Notes: a model not told the origin generated them from the letters alone. 64,000 bases of DNA from Pelomyxa schiedti (GCA_020536535.1 JAHLWZ010000868.1:1-64000), one strand, 5' to 3'; positions 22,984 to 34,127 are shown, counted from the first letter of the stretch. Numbers and translations: made by a program.

Positions 22984-24210
22984 TTAATCCTCTGTTTTTT
23001 TTTCTTGAGGACATGACATATCTGGGGTTACTGTGGAAGTAGTGGATAGAGTATTTGTGTTTTGGCCAGACCGTTCAGCCTCCTGAACAGAACTTTGGGG
23101 TGCAGTGTTTGTGTTTGTTGTGCTTGTGCATGTGCTTTGGTCAGTGGAGTGTGCTTCGCTTGTTGTGGTGCTTTCTGAGTGTTGAGTGGTTGTGGTGAGT
23201 GGGCTTGACAGGGAAGTGGTGAACTCTGGTAGTGCCGTATCACCGGCCAACAGAGCCGTCCTGTGGAACATTGAAAATTGAGAAAGTTGGGCAGATAGTT
23301 GCTCAGGACATACCATTTGAGTGCATTTTCGATGTTCTTTCCAAATTTACTCACCCCGTCAGCCGGGAACTCCAAATTTCCAGATAGAAGTGACTCTTTC
23401 ATGGATTCTAGAAATTGCCTGTTCTCGTGGATCGCCTGCTGTAGCTTCTCTTCAACTTCTGGAGTAACATTGTTCTCTGTGTTTGCTTCGGCTTGCTGTG
23501 TCCTACTTGGGGACAAATCAATGAGAGCGGGGTTTAGCAGTGGCTTGGTCACAGGCCGTGCGCATATTGTGGTGGGTGCCGTCGATTCAGCGGCAGTCTC
23601 AGTAACTGTGCTCACGGAGGGTGGGGTATTTGTGTCTTGCGCTGGTACATAGTTAACGGGGACGGGGGAGGACGCGAGCAAAGACTCAAGCACCTTCAAG
23701 TCATGAAGGAATTGCAACCGCTGATGATGACCCATTTTAGAGATCTATTTTCTTGACATGGCACAAATGGGGATACATACAGTTTCGGCCCCACTACCGT
23801 GCAAGGACGCAATGTCGCTCTGCAGCTCACGGTGATTCTTCTCAAACTGGAAAACATTGAGATATGCAGAAGTGCTTGTACAAACCTCCTTCCGATCTCG
23901 CATTGATGAAGAAAGAGCCTTGTCAAGTTGTTGGCCTTCCTGTATACAGTTAGGAAATAAACAGGATGTAGATGATGTAACAGGTACCATAATTTTGACC
24001 CTATTTGCTACTTGCTGAGGAGTTTTATTCGGAAGAAGTGCAGCTATCTTTAAGTAACGAGTAGTATCAACAAAGCTGTTTGCTGGGTATCTGTTCCCAT
24101 GAATTCGAGTATTGATGCTCATAGACTTCATTACCGAATAATAGCCTGCTCCAGAGTATTCAATTCCTCCTCAGTCCAATTGTAAGGGTTTGTGGTGGCT
24201 GCCAGAAAAA

Positions 24211-24258
<48 letters not shown>

Positions 24259-24882
24259 CAGAGCCAAAGAAATAAAAAAAAGGAAGTACCCCATACATTG
24301 CTGTGAGGGGTGGGATGACATTGGATTAGAAATAGAACTTCTGCAGATACTTGTACTGGGCGCAGCACTTGGAGACTGAGAGTGGGCAGTTAAACAAGTG
24401 GAAGGTGGTGGACTTGGAGATGTCACTTCGTCCTTCTGATCAGGAGAATGTTGTGGGGGTGACTGAGAGGGTGTTGCTAAAAATGATGACGGATGCTGGG
24501 GAAGATGCGGCGATCGGTGCATTATGGGACGTGCACTGACTTGATCACTTGGTTCTTCTCCCAGCGTCGCAAGAACGAGGGCCGTGGTTACCTACGTAGG
24601 TGGTTTTACCTATTTTTAGATCTTTTTTTAGGCGAATGTGTTTATCAAAACTGAACATGCTCAGTGATAAACAATCGCACTGAAGTGGTGAGAAAACAAA
24701 AAATAAGGTTTTACCTTTGTGTGGTGGACAACCTCTGAAAAAGACCTGTCTGGGAGCCTCGACGCAATACCACACAAGTCGTCAGGAAACTCTTTCAATG
24801 CGTCTATAAATGCAACGTGTTCCTCTAGTGTCCAGGGTCTAGAGTGTCGTAAGTTGGAAACAAACAGTGGACTTGCAGACAT
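22984..24882 (-). CDS. Protein with two SANT/Myb-like domains
   Basis: ATG at 24882 (MSASPLFVSNLRH). The first SANT-like helix bundle is RPWTLEEHVAFIDALKEFPDD..IASRLPDRSFSEVVHH. After a Ser/Pro-rich exon comes the second, NPYNWTEEELNTLEQAI joined to TRYLKIAALLPNKTPQQVANRVK, which closely resembles SANT domains of plant and protist Myb-like proteins. The C-terminal half has a coiled-coil stretch (EEKLQQAIHENRQFLESMKESL, near 23400) and a Thr/Ser-rich tail ending at 22984. The tryptophan spacing fits SANT rather than DNA-reading Myb repeats, so a chromatin or transcription complex role is inferred. An intron of this gene contains the 42-A run at 24214-24255. Confidence 0.72.
24214..24255. repeat. 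Homopolymer of 42 adenines
   Basis: An uninterrupted run of A on the plus strand (T on the sense strand) inside an intron of the two-SANT gene, placed as an oversized polypyrimidine tract upstream of an acceptor. The exact length is likely uncertain in the assembly. Confidence 0.9.
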
Positions 24883-25476
24883 ACATAAAGGTTGTAGTAG
24901 ATTGCTTTCTTTATCTTATCTTATTTTATTTTATTTTATTTTATTTTATTTTATTTTATATTATTTTTTTGCGGTTATGATGTTTCAGGTGCGGGTATTG
25001 CATGGCATTAGATTTCGATCACGCACAAGAAACAACCCACAGGGTAACTAACAACAAAAAACTCAGTGGGCAAACACCTTGTGTCATCGTACTGTGATTT
25101 TTCAAAATTGTTGAGTTGTGCCTAGGAGTTTCTTATTCCCACACAAACCACATTAAGGAAACCCTATCCCATACTGCAAACGCACCACCATTTGTTGTGA
25201 TGGGTCCATGCATTGAGCACTTAATTACAAGCCGAAATCCACGCGATGCGAAAAAAATAACAAAAAGTTTATATTTTTTTGGAATGTTACTTAGCGCGTT
25301 TATGAGTATCAGCGTTGATCTACAGCGGAAAAGTCGCACTGTTTTTTCGTGCTTGTTGCTATGTCTTCTTTGGTCTTCTCGTTCCCGTGGATTTCGCTTT
25401 GTTTTGCCCTTTATTTCCAAAAACAAATGGTGCTGCTAAGGATGCGTGAGCAGTGTGCTAGTATAAGGAAAAGAAA
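24883..25476. other. Intergenic region, no convincing gene
   Basis: Separates the 5' end of the two-SANT gene from the 3' end of the nucleoporin gene. It contains the pentanucleotide repeat at 24911-24968. A plus-strand frame at 25116-25439 is open but has no recognisable content or neighbouring exons, and I treat it as chance. No tRNA or snRNA signature was found on either strand. Confidence 0.45.
24911..24968. repeat. TTTTA microsatellite
   Basis: About ten tandem copies of a TTATT/TTTTA unit, with two variant TTATC units at the left end and decay into a T run at the right. Intergenic, upstream of the two-SANT gene start. Confidence 0.9.
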
Positions 25477-28400
25477 TCAACCTGAGTCAGTAGTAGAACC
25501 AAACTTGGGAGCAGAAGGTGCATCTGAGCTGAATCCGGTTGTCCCAAACACTGGCATAGTGCTACCAAATAAGGGTGCTGCTGGTGTTGTTGCGGTTGTG
25601 GTTGAAGTTCCAAATGTTGGAGAAAGAGAGGGTGTTGTGAAGGCAGTAGAAGTAACCGAGGAACCCCCAAATAGTGGGGAGGTTGTGGTGCTCCCAAGTG
25701 ATGAGAAGGGAGAAAACCCAGTGGAAGGGGTAAAGCCAAAAGTGCTGGGGGGAGGTGGTGCCGGTTTTTCTGTTTTGCTTTCCGGTAAGGTAGGTGATGC
25801 AGAGTCGGGTTTACCAAAAATGCATGGTACGGTTGGTGCTGGAGAGAAAATGGATTTGGTAGGGTTCCCTGTTGTAGAGGGAAGCCCAAAGAGCGGTGGT
25901 GGCGAAGATACATTATCTCCAGTCTTATCGTCGGATTTCTTGCTCTCACTGCCCTTAGAGGATGGAAGGTCAATAGGGACTTGAGAGGGCTGAGTCAAAA
26001 CTGGCGAAGGTGCGTGTATTACGCTAGCCTTCGAGGAATCTGTGACAGTTGTAGCAGGGCTATCTCCGCGGGTTATTGGCTGTGTGGATGGGAGTGGGCC
26101 AAAAATGGTGCTTGGAGACCCAAAAACACTTGCCGGAGGAGGCACTGTTTTCTGTTCGAATAAGGTGCTGACTGAATTTGCTGGAGGAGATTTTGAAGTG
26201 GTTTCTGTGCTGGTGCTTTTGGGTTTCTCGCTTTCAGGTTTCTGTTTGATAATAGGTGGGGAGAAAGGTCTTGTTTCAGTTGGTACTGCTAAACTATCAA
26301 CGGCGGTATTTGAAACAAGAGTAGAAGCATTTGAAAGAGTAGAGTCTGGCAGAAAAGAGGTGACCTTGGTCGTTGTTTTTTCATTTGCAGGTACTTTTTG
26401 AGGCTGCATGAACTCATTTGCTAGCTGTATCGTAGGTTTGGGTTCAGTGGCCAACGCATTGTGTGGTTTTGGACATTGAGGTGGCGGGGAGGGTTCAACT
26501 CTCGAGGCATGCGACTCCAACTGAGGTAATGAGACTGTCTCGCGTTCTGGCAACTTCTTACTAATAATTTCTGGTGGCTGGTTGGCAAAGGCCGGGGTAG
26601 ATGCCGTCTTAACCGAGGAAGGGAATGATGTGGTAGTGGATGTTGATGCTGCTGGGTCAAATGGAGTGAATAACAAACCCAGAGACCCAGGTGGATTGGT
26701 GCTGGTTGGTAATGACGATAATTTTGAATTGGTAACCTGGGAGATTGGTGTTAACGTTGTGGAAGGAATGTTTGAGGAGGAGGAAACTGAGGTGCAAGAA
26801 AGTGAGGCGGGTTGACGTTTTTTGGCCGGCTCGGTTGCCACGTTCTGGATCTTAAGCTCCTGTGTGCAGCTTTGTGTGGTTTTGCTCGAGTCAACCTTGG
26901 AATTGTGATTCTCTGTCTGGTTTTCAGACATTATTTGCGTGTAGATTTCTTTCTGGGTTACAGCATGGCCTTTTTGAGCTTGCTCGGAAGGGGGTATAAT
27001 GGGACATGAAGTGGAGGTCTCATCTCGGGGTTTCTTGGTGATAACATCTGGTTTATTGATGACTTCTTCCTTGTTTCTTCCAATTTCCTTCTGAAATCGG
27101 GATTCAGGTGCTTTCGCAGAAGAGGTGGAAATAGGTTCAGGCAGTTCAGGTGTTGGGGGTATTTTGACTACTTCCATGTGGGGGCAAAAGGACCGTTCGT
27201 TGAGTTTAGGTGCCCTTTTAATGGACGAGAGGAGCTCTGCACTGGTGGTAGCGGTTGTGTATTGACCTTCAGAAGCCACAATAGCACTGGACATACTACT
27301 GTCGGCCCACATACTTTTGATTCGGGGAGATGTGGATAGACCGCCAACAATATTTCGAGTATACTGCCTGGGTCCACTCCGCATGGAGGTGTGAGTGCCA
27401 GTGCGTGCAATCTTACTGGGATTTGGGTTGGTGTATAAATTAGATGTATTTGGAGTCTTGTTGCCAGAAAGCTGCAGCTTGGAGACTGATGTAGCTGCAC
27501 TTTCAACAGATTTTGATAGGGGTGTGGAGTACTGCAGCCATAATGATGTATCCTGGGAGTATTTTGTGAACAAACCGTTTGGAGTTAGATTGGTGGCAGT
27601 ACTCACTTTTTTGGATTGTTCTCGAATAAGAGCCGCAGTTGCTGAGGATAAAGGAATATGTGTACTATCTATTTCTGCTCTGTTCCTTCTTTTTGTTGGC
27701 TGAGAGAAGGATTAGAATGCACAGTATTGACAACATAATATTTAATCTGAAGGAGTAAATGAATCACCGGTGTAGAAATATCACTGGGAGACTGGCGAGG
27801 AGAGGCAGCACGCTTATCCACATTTGTACTTGGTGATAATTGGGATTGTGGCTGTTGAATATAGGGTGAAAAAGTTTTCCCTTGTGATGCCTGTCCGCTG
27901 ACTGGCAAGGGTGTGCGGTAGCCCAGACTCTGTCCTGGCGCAATTTCTGGCTTGCTGTTTACGTTCACATCAGGGGAAAGACGATGAGCAGGCGTCATCG
28001 TCACAGGCGGGTGAACTGCAGGCGGTGGCATAATAATAGCATCAATCGGCAGTGTAGTTGTCCTTCCAAACTGCGTAGCCCCACTGCCCGCCAGCTCATA
28101 CGAAGACGACGACAATGCCAGAGATGGTGGGGAGAAAGCCGGGGTGAGTGCCAGTGAGGGTGCCGTCAGCCTTCTCAGCGACGAATCCAGCATGCCGGGC
28201 GTAGGAGTGTGCGGGGGAAGCAGCCCCATTGGTGTCTGTTGTGTCTGTGCCTGTACCTGCGCCCGCGGCTGCGGCGGCTCGAACGGAGGCTGCTGGTGCA
28301 GCAGAGCCCCCGGGAGAGCGGGAGTCGGGGCCGGCGCGGGAGTCGGCGGGTACGCCAGCGAGGGCGAGGGCGACGGCGACGGCCTCACGGTCCTCGCGCT

Positions 28401-28698
28401 GGCCTCTCTGAGAATGGACTCCACCTCGTCGTGGCTCATGCTCTGCGGCAGCCTCCCCAGTATCGCGCTGACCACGCACGCCCCGCCCCCTCCTCCCCCT
28501 CCTCCGCCTCCGCCGTCTCCCCCGGCCCCGCCCCCTCCTTCGTCCAGGGATCCCCCCCCGCGGCCCTGCAGCGGCGGGGGCAGGGACTCGTGCCGGTCCG
28601 CGTGGTGCTTGTGGCTGCTGCTGCTGCAGCTGCGGTGGTGCGTGTGGCTGTGATGCGTGCTCGCGCTCCTGCTTCGGTGGTGCTGCTGCTCCTGCTCC

Positions 28699-28761
<63 letters not shown>

Positions 28762-28965
28762 GGTGTCGGTCGCTGGAGGTAGTCCTCGGTCGGGGTGATG
28801 GGGTCTTGCGGCGGTGGGTTGCTTGGTCCGCCGAGGAGTTTGGAGAGAAGATTGCCTATCTGCACGACGAAAGGAAAGGGTCATTGGCGTCTGACAGGGC
28901 TGGTTTTTGTTTTGCGCGTGTACTACGACATAAAATTTTGTTGTAGGTGCGCGTGGTTATACCAT
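25477..28965 (-). CDS. FG-repeat nucleoporin with polyQ (Nup1/Nup153-like)
   Basis: A large protein of roughly 1,100 residues. The conserved-looking start IGNLLSKLLGG begins at an exon boundary (about 28861), and the only suitable ATG is at 28963-28965, directly followed by a donor gtataacc. So the first coding exon would be the start codon alone. Next come a polyQ tract (28681-28761), Gly-rich and Pro/Ser/Thr-rich stretches, PTKRRNRAEIDSTHIP, and SSAIVAS-type Ser/Thr-rich sequence. The last ~200 residues hold FG-type repeats: PLFGLPS, IFGKP, TFGFTP, PLFGGS, TFGTS, LFGST, VFGTTG, KFGSTTDSG. FG repeats form the permeability barrier of the nuclear pore. The KRRN segment and overall plan suggest a basket-side Nup. 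The exact orthologue is uncertain. Confidence 0.72.
28681..28761 (-). repeat. CAG/CAA repeat encoding polyglutamine
   Basis: Tandem GTT and GCT triplets on the plus strand, read on the minus strand as CAA/CAG. They encode more than twenty glutamines near the N-terminus of the nucleoporin, with a glutamate-interrupted end. Mixed codons suggest an old, partly stabilised tract. Confidence 0.9.
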
Positions 28966-29039
28966 GATATTCGCGTCACTGCGATCGCTATGCGGCACTG
29001 TGTGTACTTGACGCGAAAAGAATAATAATTTTCCTTTCA

Positions 29040-29330
29040 CGACAGTTTTCATCAGATCGCTGAGGTTCCATTCTAGGATTGCCTCTCTACAAGCCCTACC
29101 TAGGGTGTAGAACTAGAAGAGAGTCGCCAACAAGCGAGAGTGGTTGTAAACCGGATGAGAGAAGCACCTCAAATGTCCCCCTGAAGAATGTTGAATTTTC
29201 GCCTGATGGGAAGGAAGCGATGTACGGTTCAGTCTTCCTCGTAATCGAGTATTCCTTAATTTCACATGTGGACAAAAAGCCCTTCCGTGGGGGACCGATG
29301 CGTCCGTGAGCTTCGCACTCATCACTCACT
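29040..29330. ncRNA. Candidate structured RNA element, strand unknown
   Basis: An isolated block between the nucleoporin start and the MYND gene end, with base composition and word usage unlike its AT-rich flanks. It holds several short perfect inverted repeats: CCCTA/TAGGG at about 29091-29102, CTCG/CGAG at about 29238-29250, GGAAG/CTTCC flanking GATGTACGGTTCAG at about 29213-29240, and a CTCTCTAC arm near a GTAGAAC...AGAGAG arm. Both strands also have a short open frame (about 75 codons), but only one uses an ATG early, and no family is recognised. GTACGGTT resembles a piece of group II intron domain V, but the matching arm is missing. A structured non-coding RNA is one reading; a small unknown exon is the other. 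Confidence 0.3.
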
Positions 29331-29385
29331 AAATGTTTTGGTACGAAAAAAATTATCGTGCTCCTTGTTTCTTTCCCTCTTTGCT

Positions 29386-31035
29386 TCAGCTGTGGCTGTG
29401 GGAGCCAACAAAGACTTCCATAAATTGGAAGTCTGGATACTGAAATGAAATTTGGAGAATAGGCACTCCAGAGGGTGCATCTAGGATAGAAAGCTGGGAG
29501 GAGAGGGGATGTGGAGAAAAGGTGAACAGTAGGTCACAACACGAAAGAACCGCATCACAAGGTGACTCACTCATTGTTATTGTCCTCAGTGGGTCTGAGG
29601 GATTGCCACAGTCCCAAATTGAATAGCATGTCTGTTGCCACACACAAAACAGTGAGGCATTCACTTGGGTCAATCCACTAACTTCACCTGCCAGAATAGT
29701 TGCCCTTCCACCTGAATCCACAAGAAGAACAGCATCTGAGAAGCAGCCTCCAGCCTCAACATAGAGCCGCACTGCAAAAGCATTTTCTTCATCACAACCA
29801 CTGTTCTTTCTCTTCAAAGCTATTGCCTGTGGTTCGCTCCACATTTGCACTTTCCTGAAGTAGGAAATGTCAGACTCGGTGGTGCTCAATACCACAATGG
29901 ATTTTGCTTTGTATGACGCAGGCAGATCAATCTCAGTGAATTCCAAGGTCTTTGTTAATTCACTGCAGCACAGAATCACAGCTCTGTTTGGGATTGAGCT
30001 GTTTGCAATCACCGTGGTGCTGTTGTCAGCGAAAGCAGAAGGAAGATAGAAAGTTGCCTCTGTGGTGGATGGAGAGGGTTCAGAGAGATCCGCAATGTTG
30101 AAAGTGAGTGCACCCTCCTGGGAAAAACCCCATCCACAAAACCACTTGCCATTGAAGAGAGATTTCCTATCAAAAGCCGTCTCGTCATGCACTATCCACA
30201 AATCATCCCACAAAAACGGCTTGACCGCATTCCCCCTGCCGTAGCCGCACCAAGACTCTCTGTCCAAGGAAAGCTGGCATTCGTCCTTCGCATCGTACAG
30301 CACGCACCTCGACGGCCCAAGCCAGCACAAAACACCCTCGGGCTCGTCCGAAATCACCACCTTGCCCACCACTCCCAGAAGCCAAGGCGAGACCCACGCC
30401 GTCAGCGCGGTGCAGGGCTCCTCGTCCGCCCTGGACTTGCTGGGGTAGAACAGCAGGCGGACCCAGGTGGCCGCGGCGCCGGGCGGCTCGGCCGCGGTCC
30501 ACAGCGACCACATGTAGCGCCGCAGCTGGCCGTCGCGGGTCGCGGGGCGCGCGGCGCTGCAGCGGCCGCACCGCTCGTTGGACGACGCCGCGAGCGCTAC
30601 GAACTGGTCGCTGGCGTCCAGGCCCCCGGCGACGCGGGCCCCGCGGCACGCGGGCTCGCGTGCGACGACTACTGCGGATGTGGAGGGGGGCCTCCCCGAT
30701 GACTCGCACGGCGGCGGCGCCACCGCTGCGGTAGCTGCTACTGCGGCGCCTGTCGACGGCGTGGTGGCCAGCGACGACGAGCCGGCCGGGGCCTGTGCGG
30801 GGAGCGAGGTGGGGCTCCGCGGAAGCTGGGCATCTAGAGTCGAGGCAGACCCATGCGCAGAGGCGGCAGGAGCAGCAGGGCATGTTGGGGGAGTCGCGGG
30901 GTGGCAGTGGGTCCTGTGGTAGCGCCAGTGGGCAAGCTGGCAGTCGCTGTCGCAGTACCACGCCCCCTTGCATGTAGAGCACCGGAGGCTGGCAGTCTTC
31001 CCGCACTGGTAGCACGTGTGGGCAGTCGCGTCCAT
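29386..31035 (-). CDS. MYND zinc-finger protein, apparently intronless
   Basis: ATG at 31035 (MDATAHT) starts an uninterrupted frame of about 549 codons. Residues 7-45 form a complete MYND finger: CYQCGKTASLRCSTCKGAWYC..DC...HW..H...C. This finger mediates protein contacts in histone methyltransferases and other regulators. A Pro/Ala/Ser-rich linker follows. The C-terminal ~400 residues have Trp-rich segments such as WCGYGRGNAVKPFLWDD and repeated beta-like strands suggesting a WD/propeller-like region, but no catalytic SET domain is visible. I do not know the family of that part. The gene is unusual here in lacking obvious introns and in its very GC-rich first 500 bp. Confidence 0.75.
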   Translation of the reverse strand: MDATAHTCYQCGKTASLRCSTCKGAWYCDSDCQLAHWRYHRTHCHPATPPTCPAAPAASAHGSASTLDAQLPRSPTSLPAQAPAGSSSLATTPSTGAAVAATAAVAPPPCESSGRPPSTSAVVVAREPACRGARVAGGLDASDQFVALAASSNERCGRCSAARPATRDGQLRRYMWSLWTAAEPPGAAATWVRLLFYPSKSRADEEPCTALTAWVSPWLLGVVGKVVISDEPEGVLCWLGPSRCVLYDAKDECQLSLDRESWCGYGRGNAVKPFLWDDLWIVHDETAFDRKSLFNGKWFCGWGFSQEGALTFNIADLSEPSPSTTEATFYLPSAFADNSTTVIANSSIPNRAVILCCSELTKTLEFTEIDLPASYKAKSIVVLSTTESDISYFRKVQMWSEPQAIALKRKNSGCDEENAFAVRLYVEAGGCFSDAVLLVDSGGRATILAGEVSGLTQVNASLFCVWQQTCYSIWDCGNPSDPLRTITMSESPCDAVLSCCDLLFTFSPHPLSSQLSILDAPSGVPILQISFQYPDFQFMEVFVGSHSHS

Positions 31036-31287
31036 CAGGACGGTCTTGCTCGAATTCGCCTTTTCAGGGAAAAGAAAATTGCCGTAGCATCTGATGGTGT
31101 CTTGAACCAAAAAAGGGATTGGTGATGGGTGTTTTTATTAGGATACACCTTTGGCTTATTACACAACACAGAGGATGAAACAGCAAAGTGCAGGGGGGTG
31201 GGTCATCAGGTCAGGCCATTGATCAGGTCCCTTCGCGATCTAACTCGGATTGCAATGGGGGTCCGGCCAGGCTACAAGGAGTAGGAG
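31036..31287. other. Short intergenic region
   Basis: Contains the promoter of the MYND gene and the 3' untranslated region of the kinesin gene. An open frame continues upstream of the MYND start codon to 31110, but without conserved content. Nothing else seen. Confidence 0.4.
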
Positions 31288-34127
31288 TTATTTTTGTGAG
31301 GTATGTTGTGTGGTTTGGGGTGAGGTAATAAAGGTTTGGAGGGAACGTACCCGGTAGACAATGGGTGGTTTTGGCTTTCTGGTCTGGAAGCCAAGTGAGT
31401 TTGAGTTAGGAGGAGGGGATGAAACCTTGACGGTTCGGGCTACTTTCTTGGTAGGCTTCGTTACCTGTATGTCTGAGATTGGCCAAAGTCTCTTGAGAAG
31501 AAGTACCTTGGCTTCCAAATCTTCTGTGTTGGTAGGTGCGTTTCGCTTCTTGGGAGCTTTCCTCTTCTGACGTTGTGTCTTTGGCTTACCCTTCCTTGTG
31601 CGTTTGTGTCTATGGCCATCTTCACTAGAGCTACTTTCACTAGAGCTACTTTCCCCAGAGCTTCCACTGCTACTGCTGCTGCCACTGCTACTACTGCTTG
31701 AATACTTGGCAGGTTTCTTCGGTTTTTCTTTCTTCACCTTGGGAACCGTGGAGGAGGCTGGAAGTACAGTGGATTGTACTTGGTCTTGGGGAGGTCCTTC
31801 CCCTTCAACGGGACACAGCTCAGCCTCTAATGCAATGTTCTCATGCTCCTCTTTTTGAACTTCACCTTGCGCGGCTTCTCCGATAACTTCACTGGCAATA
31901 GCATGCTCACTTTCTTTCTGTTTAGAGCCTGGGTGGTTATCTGGAGCCGGTTTGTTTGCGTCCGTAATGACTGTTGCATTCTTAGGTTTATCTTTCTCCT
32001 TCACTTTTTCTCGTGGGTGCTTTTTACTGGACTGTTCTTTGTGATCTTTTTTACTTGCACAAGTGCCTATTTTAAAGGAGCGAGATACTTTCTCGTGTGC
32101 CTCTGGGGTTGTTTGCACCTGAGGTGTACCCAGTAGTTTCTCTTGTAAGTGCTACAAAGAGTTAAACGTATTTCAGGAGACTGGCGTTCACCATCCATTG
32201 CTTGAAAAGTGGTTCATAGTCGACAGCAGCACGCAGGAGGTTATTTTCTACTTCTAGTTTCTTAATTTTTGAATCAAGATCGGAAACTTGTTGCCTATGC
32301 GCTCCCAGAAGTTTTTTATATTTATCTAGGTGAAAACTCAGTTAGGATGAAAAGAAAAGGAGTACAACTTTCAGTGGCTGAAAGTCTGTGCTTGTACACC
32401 ATTTCTGTCATTTCAAATTGTTTGCGGTACAAAGCCATCTAAAATGACAAGTTCACAACTGCAAACTTACTCGTGCCTTACCTGCTGAGCAACAGAAGTC
32501 GCAAACAATCTCTCGTTCTCTGCTAGCAATTCAGCCGTATCTTGGGAAACTTCAGCACGCACAACCCACTCCACACTGCGTGCATCTACGGCACTCAGTG
32601 TCCGCTTGAGTAATTCTATTTCACGTGCTTGTCTAGAATCTGTTTCACAAAATATGTGAAAAATACAACAAGTTTTTGGTTACTTGTGGATCCTTCATCA
32701 AGAACCGGTTCTTCATTCTCATTGTTTAACTTCAATGGCCGGCGTATTGTATCAACGCGAGCGGCAGTTTTTAATTGCATAGCTAAAGCTGCAAATTCTA
32801 AAACCTGGTGCAGGGTCAAATACAATATTAGCTCATTCTGTCCTACATATTTCGTCTCCTTGTAGTCTTTTGGACTTGGGTTAGCGTTCACTATCATTGT
32901 CTATTTGCAGTTAGATGAGATGATTTCAAGGTACAATGAAGAAACCGCTTTTGCACGCTGGGTGGAGGTTAGTGTGAACGAATCCCGCAGCAATCGTGTG
33001 ATCATGCTTTCCCGCCAAGGAACATTCTCCTTTTGAGGGTGAGGGGAGGGAGGTATGTGGGGGAATACCTGTCTCATTGGGTTCTGTTGGTTATGGCGCA
33101 AGTTTTTAATTACACGGCCAAAAACGGTAAGAGATTTGTTAATTTTTAGTGTCTCTGCCAGTCTGTCACCTCTAGTGCGAATGAGATTATTAATGGACCA
33201 ACAGGGCATACTCATTATTTGTCCTTGCCAACCTTTCCGACCCAGCAAAATCGACAACTTTAATTGTACCGGATCTGCCGAACTTAATACAAAATTTATT
33301 GGCATGTAATACCTGTCTCCTTGTACTAACTTGATGGTAAGCAAACTGTGGCTGCGAGAGGAGTTTCTAAGAAAGAGATTAGATGTCGTTGCAGAATTGC
33401 AAAAGAAACTGATTAAGCTTTGTCTCAGCAGCTTGGCGTCTGCTTTGGCCTTTGAAGAGAATCTCTTGTGCTTCCTGTGACAATTAAAGGATGTAAACTT
33501 GATCAGAGGAGGCCACACCTTTCTTGACTCCACCTTGATTTCTCTCACACCCTCAACAAAAGAATGATTTTCAGCATCCCGCAGTTTGAGAGGCGTACGT
33601 GATGTAATATTTTCAGAAAACAGGTCAAATATTTCCTTATCAGTAACTTCCACAAGGCTCAATATCACAGAGTACTTCAATGGAGCTGTTTTTTTTTTTT
33701 GAGTAAAGTCAAAGAAATAAAAAGGAGCAACACTACCAGACGAGGAAGCAGAATTGTTTGCACTCTTTTCCACAGCTTGGAATAAATGGTCAATAAACCT
33801 ATTAAAGTTAGGCTTTAAAATCGAGTTGGTTGTAAACCTGGGGATCATCCCTGGGCTCTCTCTCGATCCAAAGAGTGTGAAAGTTTTCCCAGCGTTTGTG
33901 ATTCCATAGGCAAAAAGCAAACTGCTCTTCCATGAAAGCAAATTTTCTACTTGAGGAACACCAACTGCAGAGAATATTTGCTCTTGGGTTGTGACCTCTG
34001 GGAAGACATGTGTAAAAACAAATGTTGTCACATCAGGTGCGGCTTGGTTTGTTGCCTGTTCCTGTCCACCAAAATCAGTTTTAACAGGTGAGTCAAGAGA
34101 CAGACTGGTGGTTGTCGGAGTTGGCAT
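31288..34127 (-). CDS. Kinesin-6-like motor protein
   Basis: ATG at 34127 (MPTPTTTSLSLDSPVKTDFGG). The motor domain lies at about 32900-34060: FTHVFPEVTTQEQIF, the P-loop AYGITNAGKTFTLFGS, SPGMIPR, VILSLVEVTDKEIFDLFSE (Switch I side), NSSRSHSLLTIKLVQGDRYY, a Switch II/DLAGRE-region exon, and INKSLTVFGRVIKNLRHNQQN with VPWRESMITRLLRDSF. The YG-x-TN-x-GKT P-loop, an inserted loop and FVEGV are typical of kinesin-6 (KIF20/KIF23). A coiled coil follows (ALYRKQFEMTEMVYKHRL, QQVSDLDSKIKKLEVENNLL). The tail is Lys- and Ser-rich with a polyserine tract near 31640-31700. The usual first motor strand (VRxRIRP) is not seen. Kinesin-6 motors act in anaphase midzone and cytokinesis; that role is inferred. 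Confidence 0.8.

Noticed and set aside
24911-24968. TTTTA repeat as possible telomeric or centromeric sequence
   Set aside because: Short, internal and flanked by ordinary genes; a simple microsatellite.
28096-28884. Alternative minus-strand frame in the nucleoporin 5' region starting MTLSFRRADRQ
   Set aside because: Arg/Gly/Ala-rich out-of-frame reading of the same GC-rich repeats; the IGNLLSKLLGG frame continues into the FG protein.
29213-29245. GTACGGTT as group II intron domain V
   Set aside because: The complementary 5' arm (AGCCGT-type) and the catalytic AGC triad are not present, and there is no reverse transcriptase nearby.
30187-30702. Plus-strand frame opposite the MYND gene
   Set aside because: Shadow of a GC-rich coding region; the opposite strand has a complete MYND finger.
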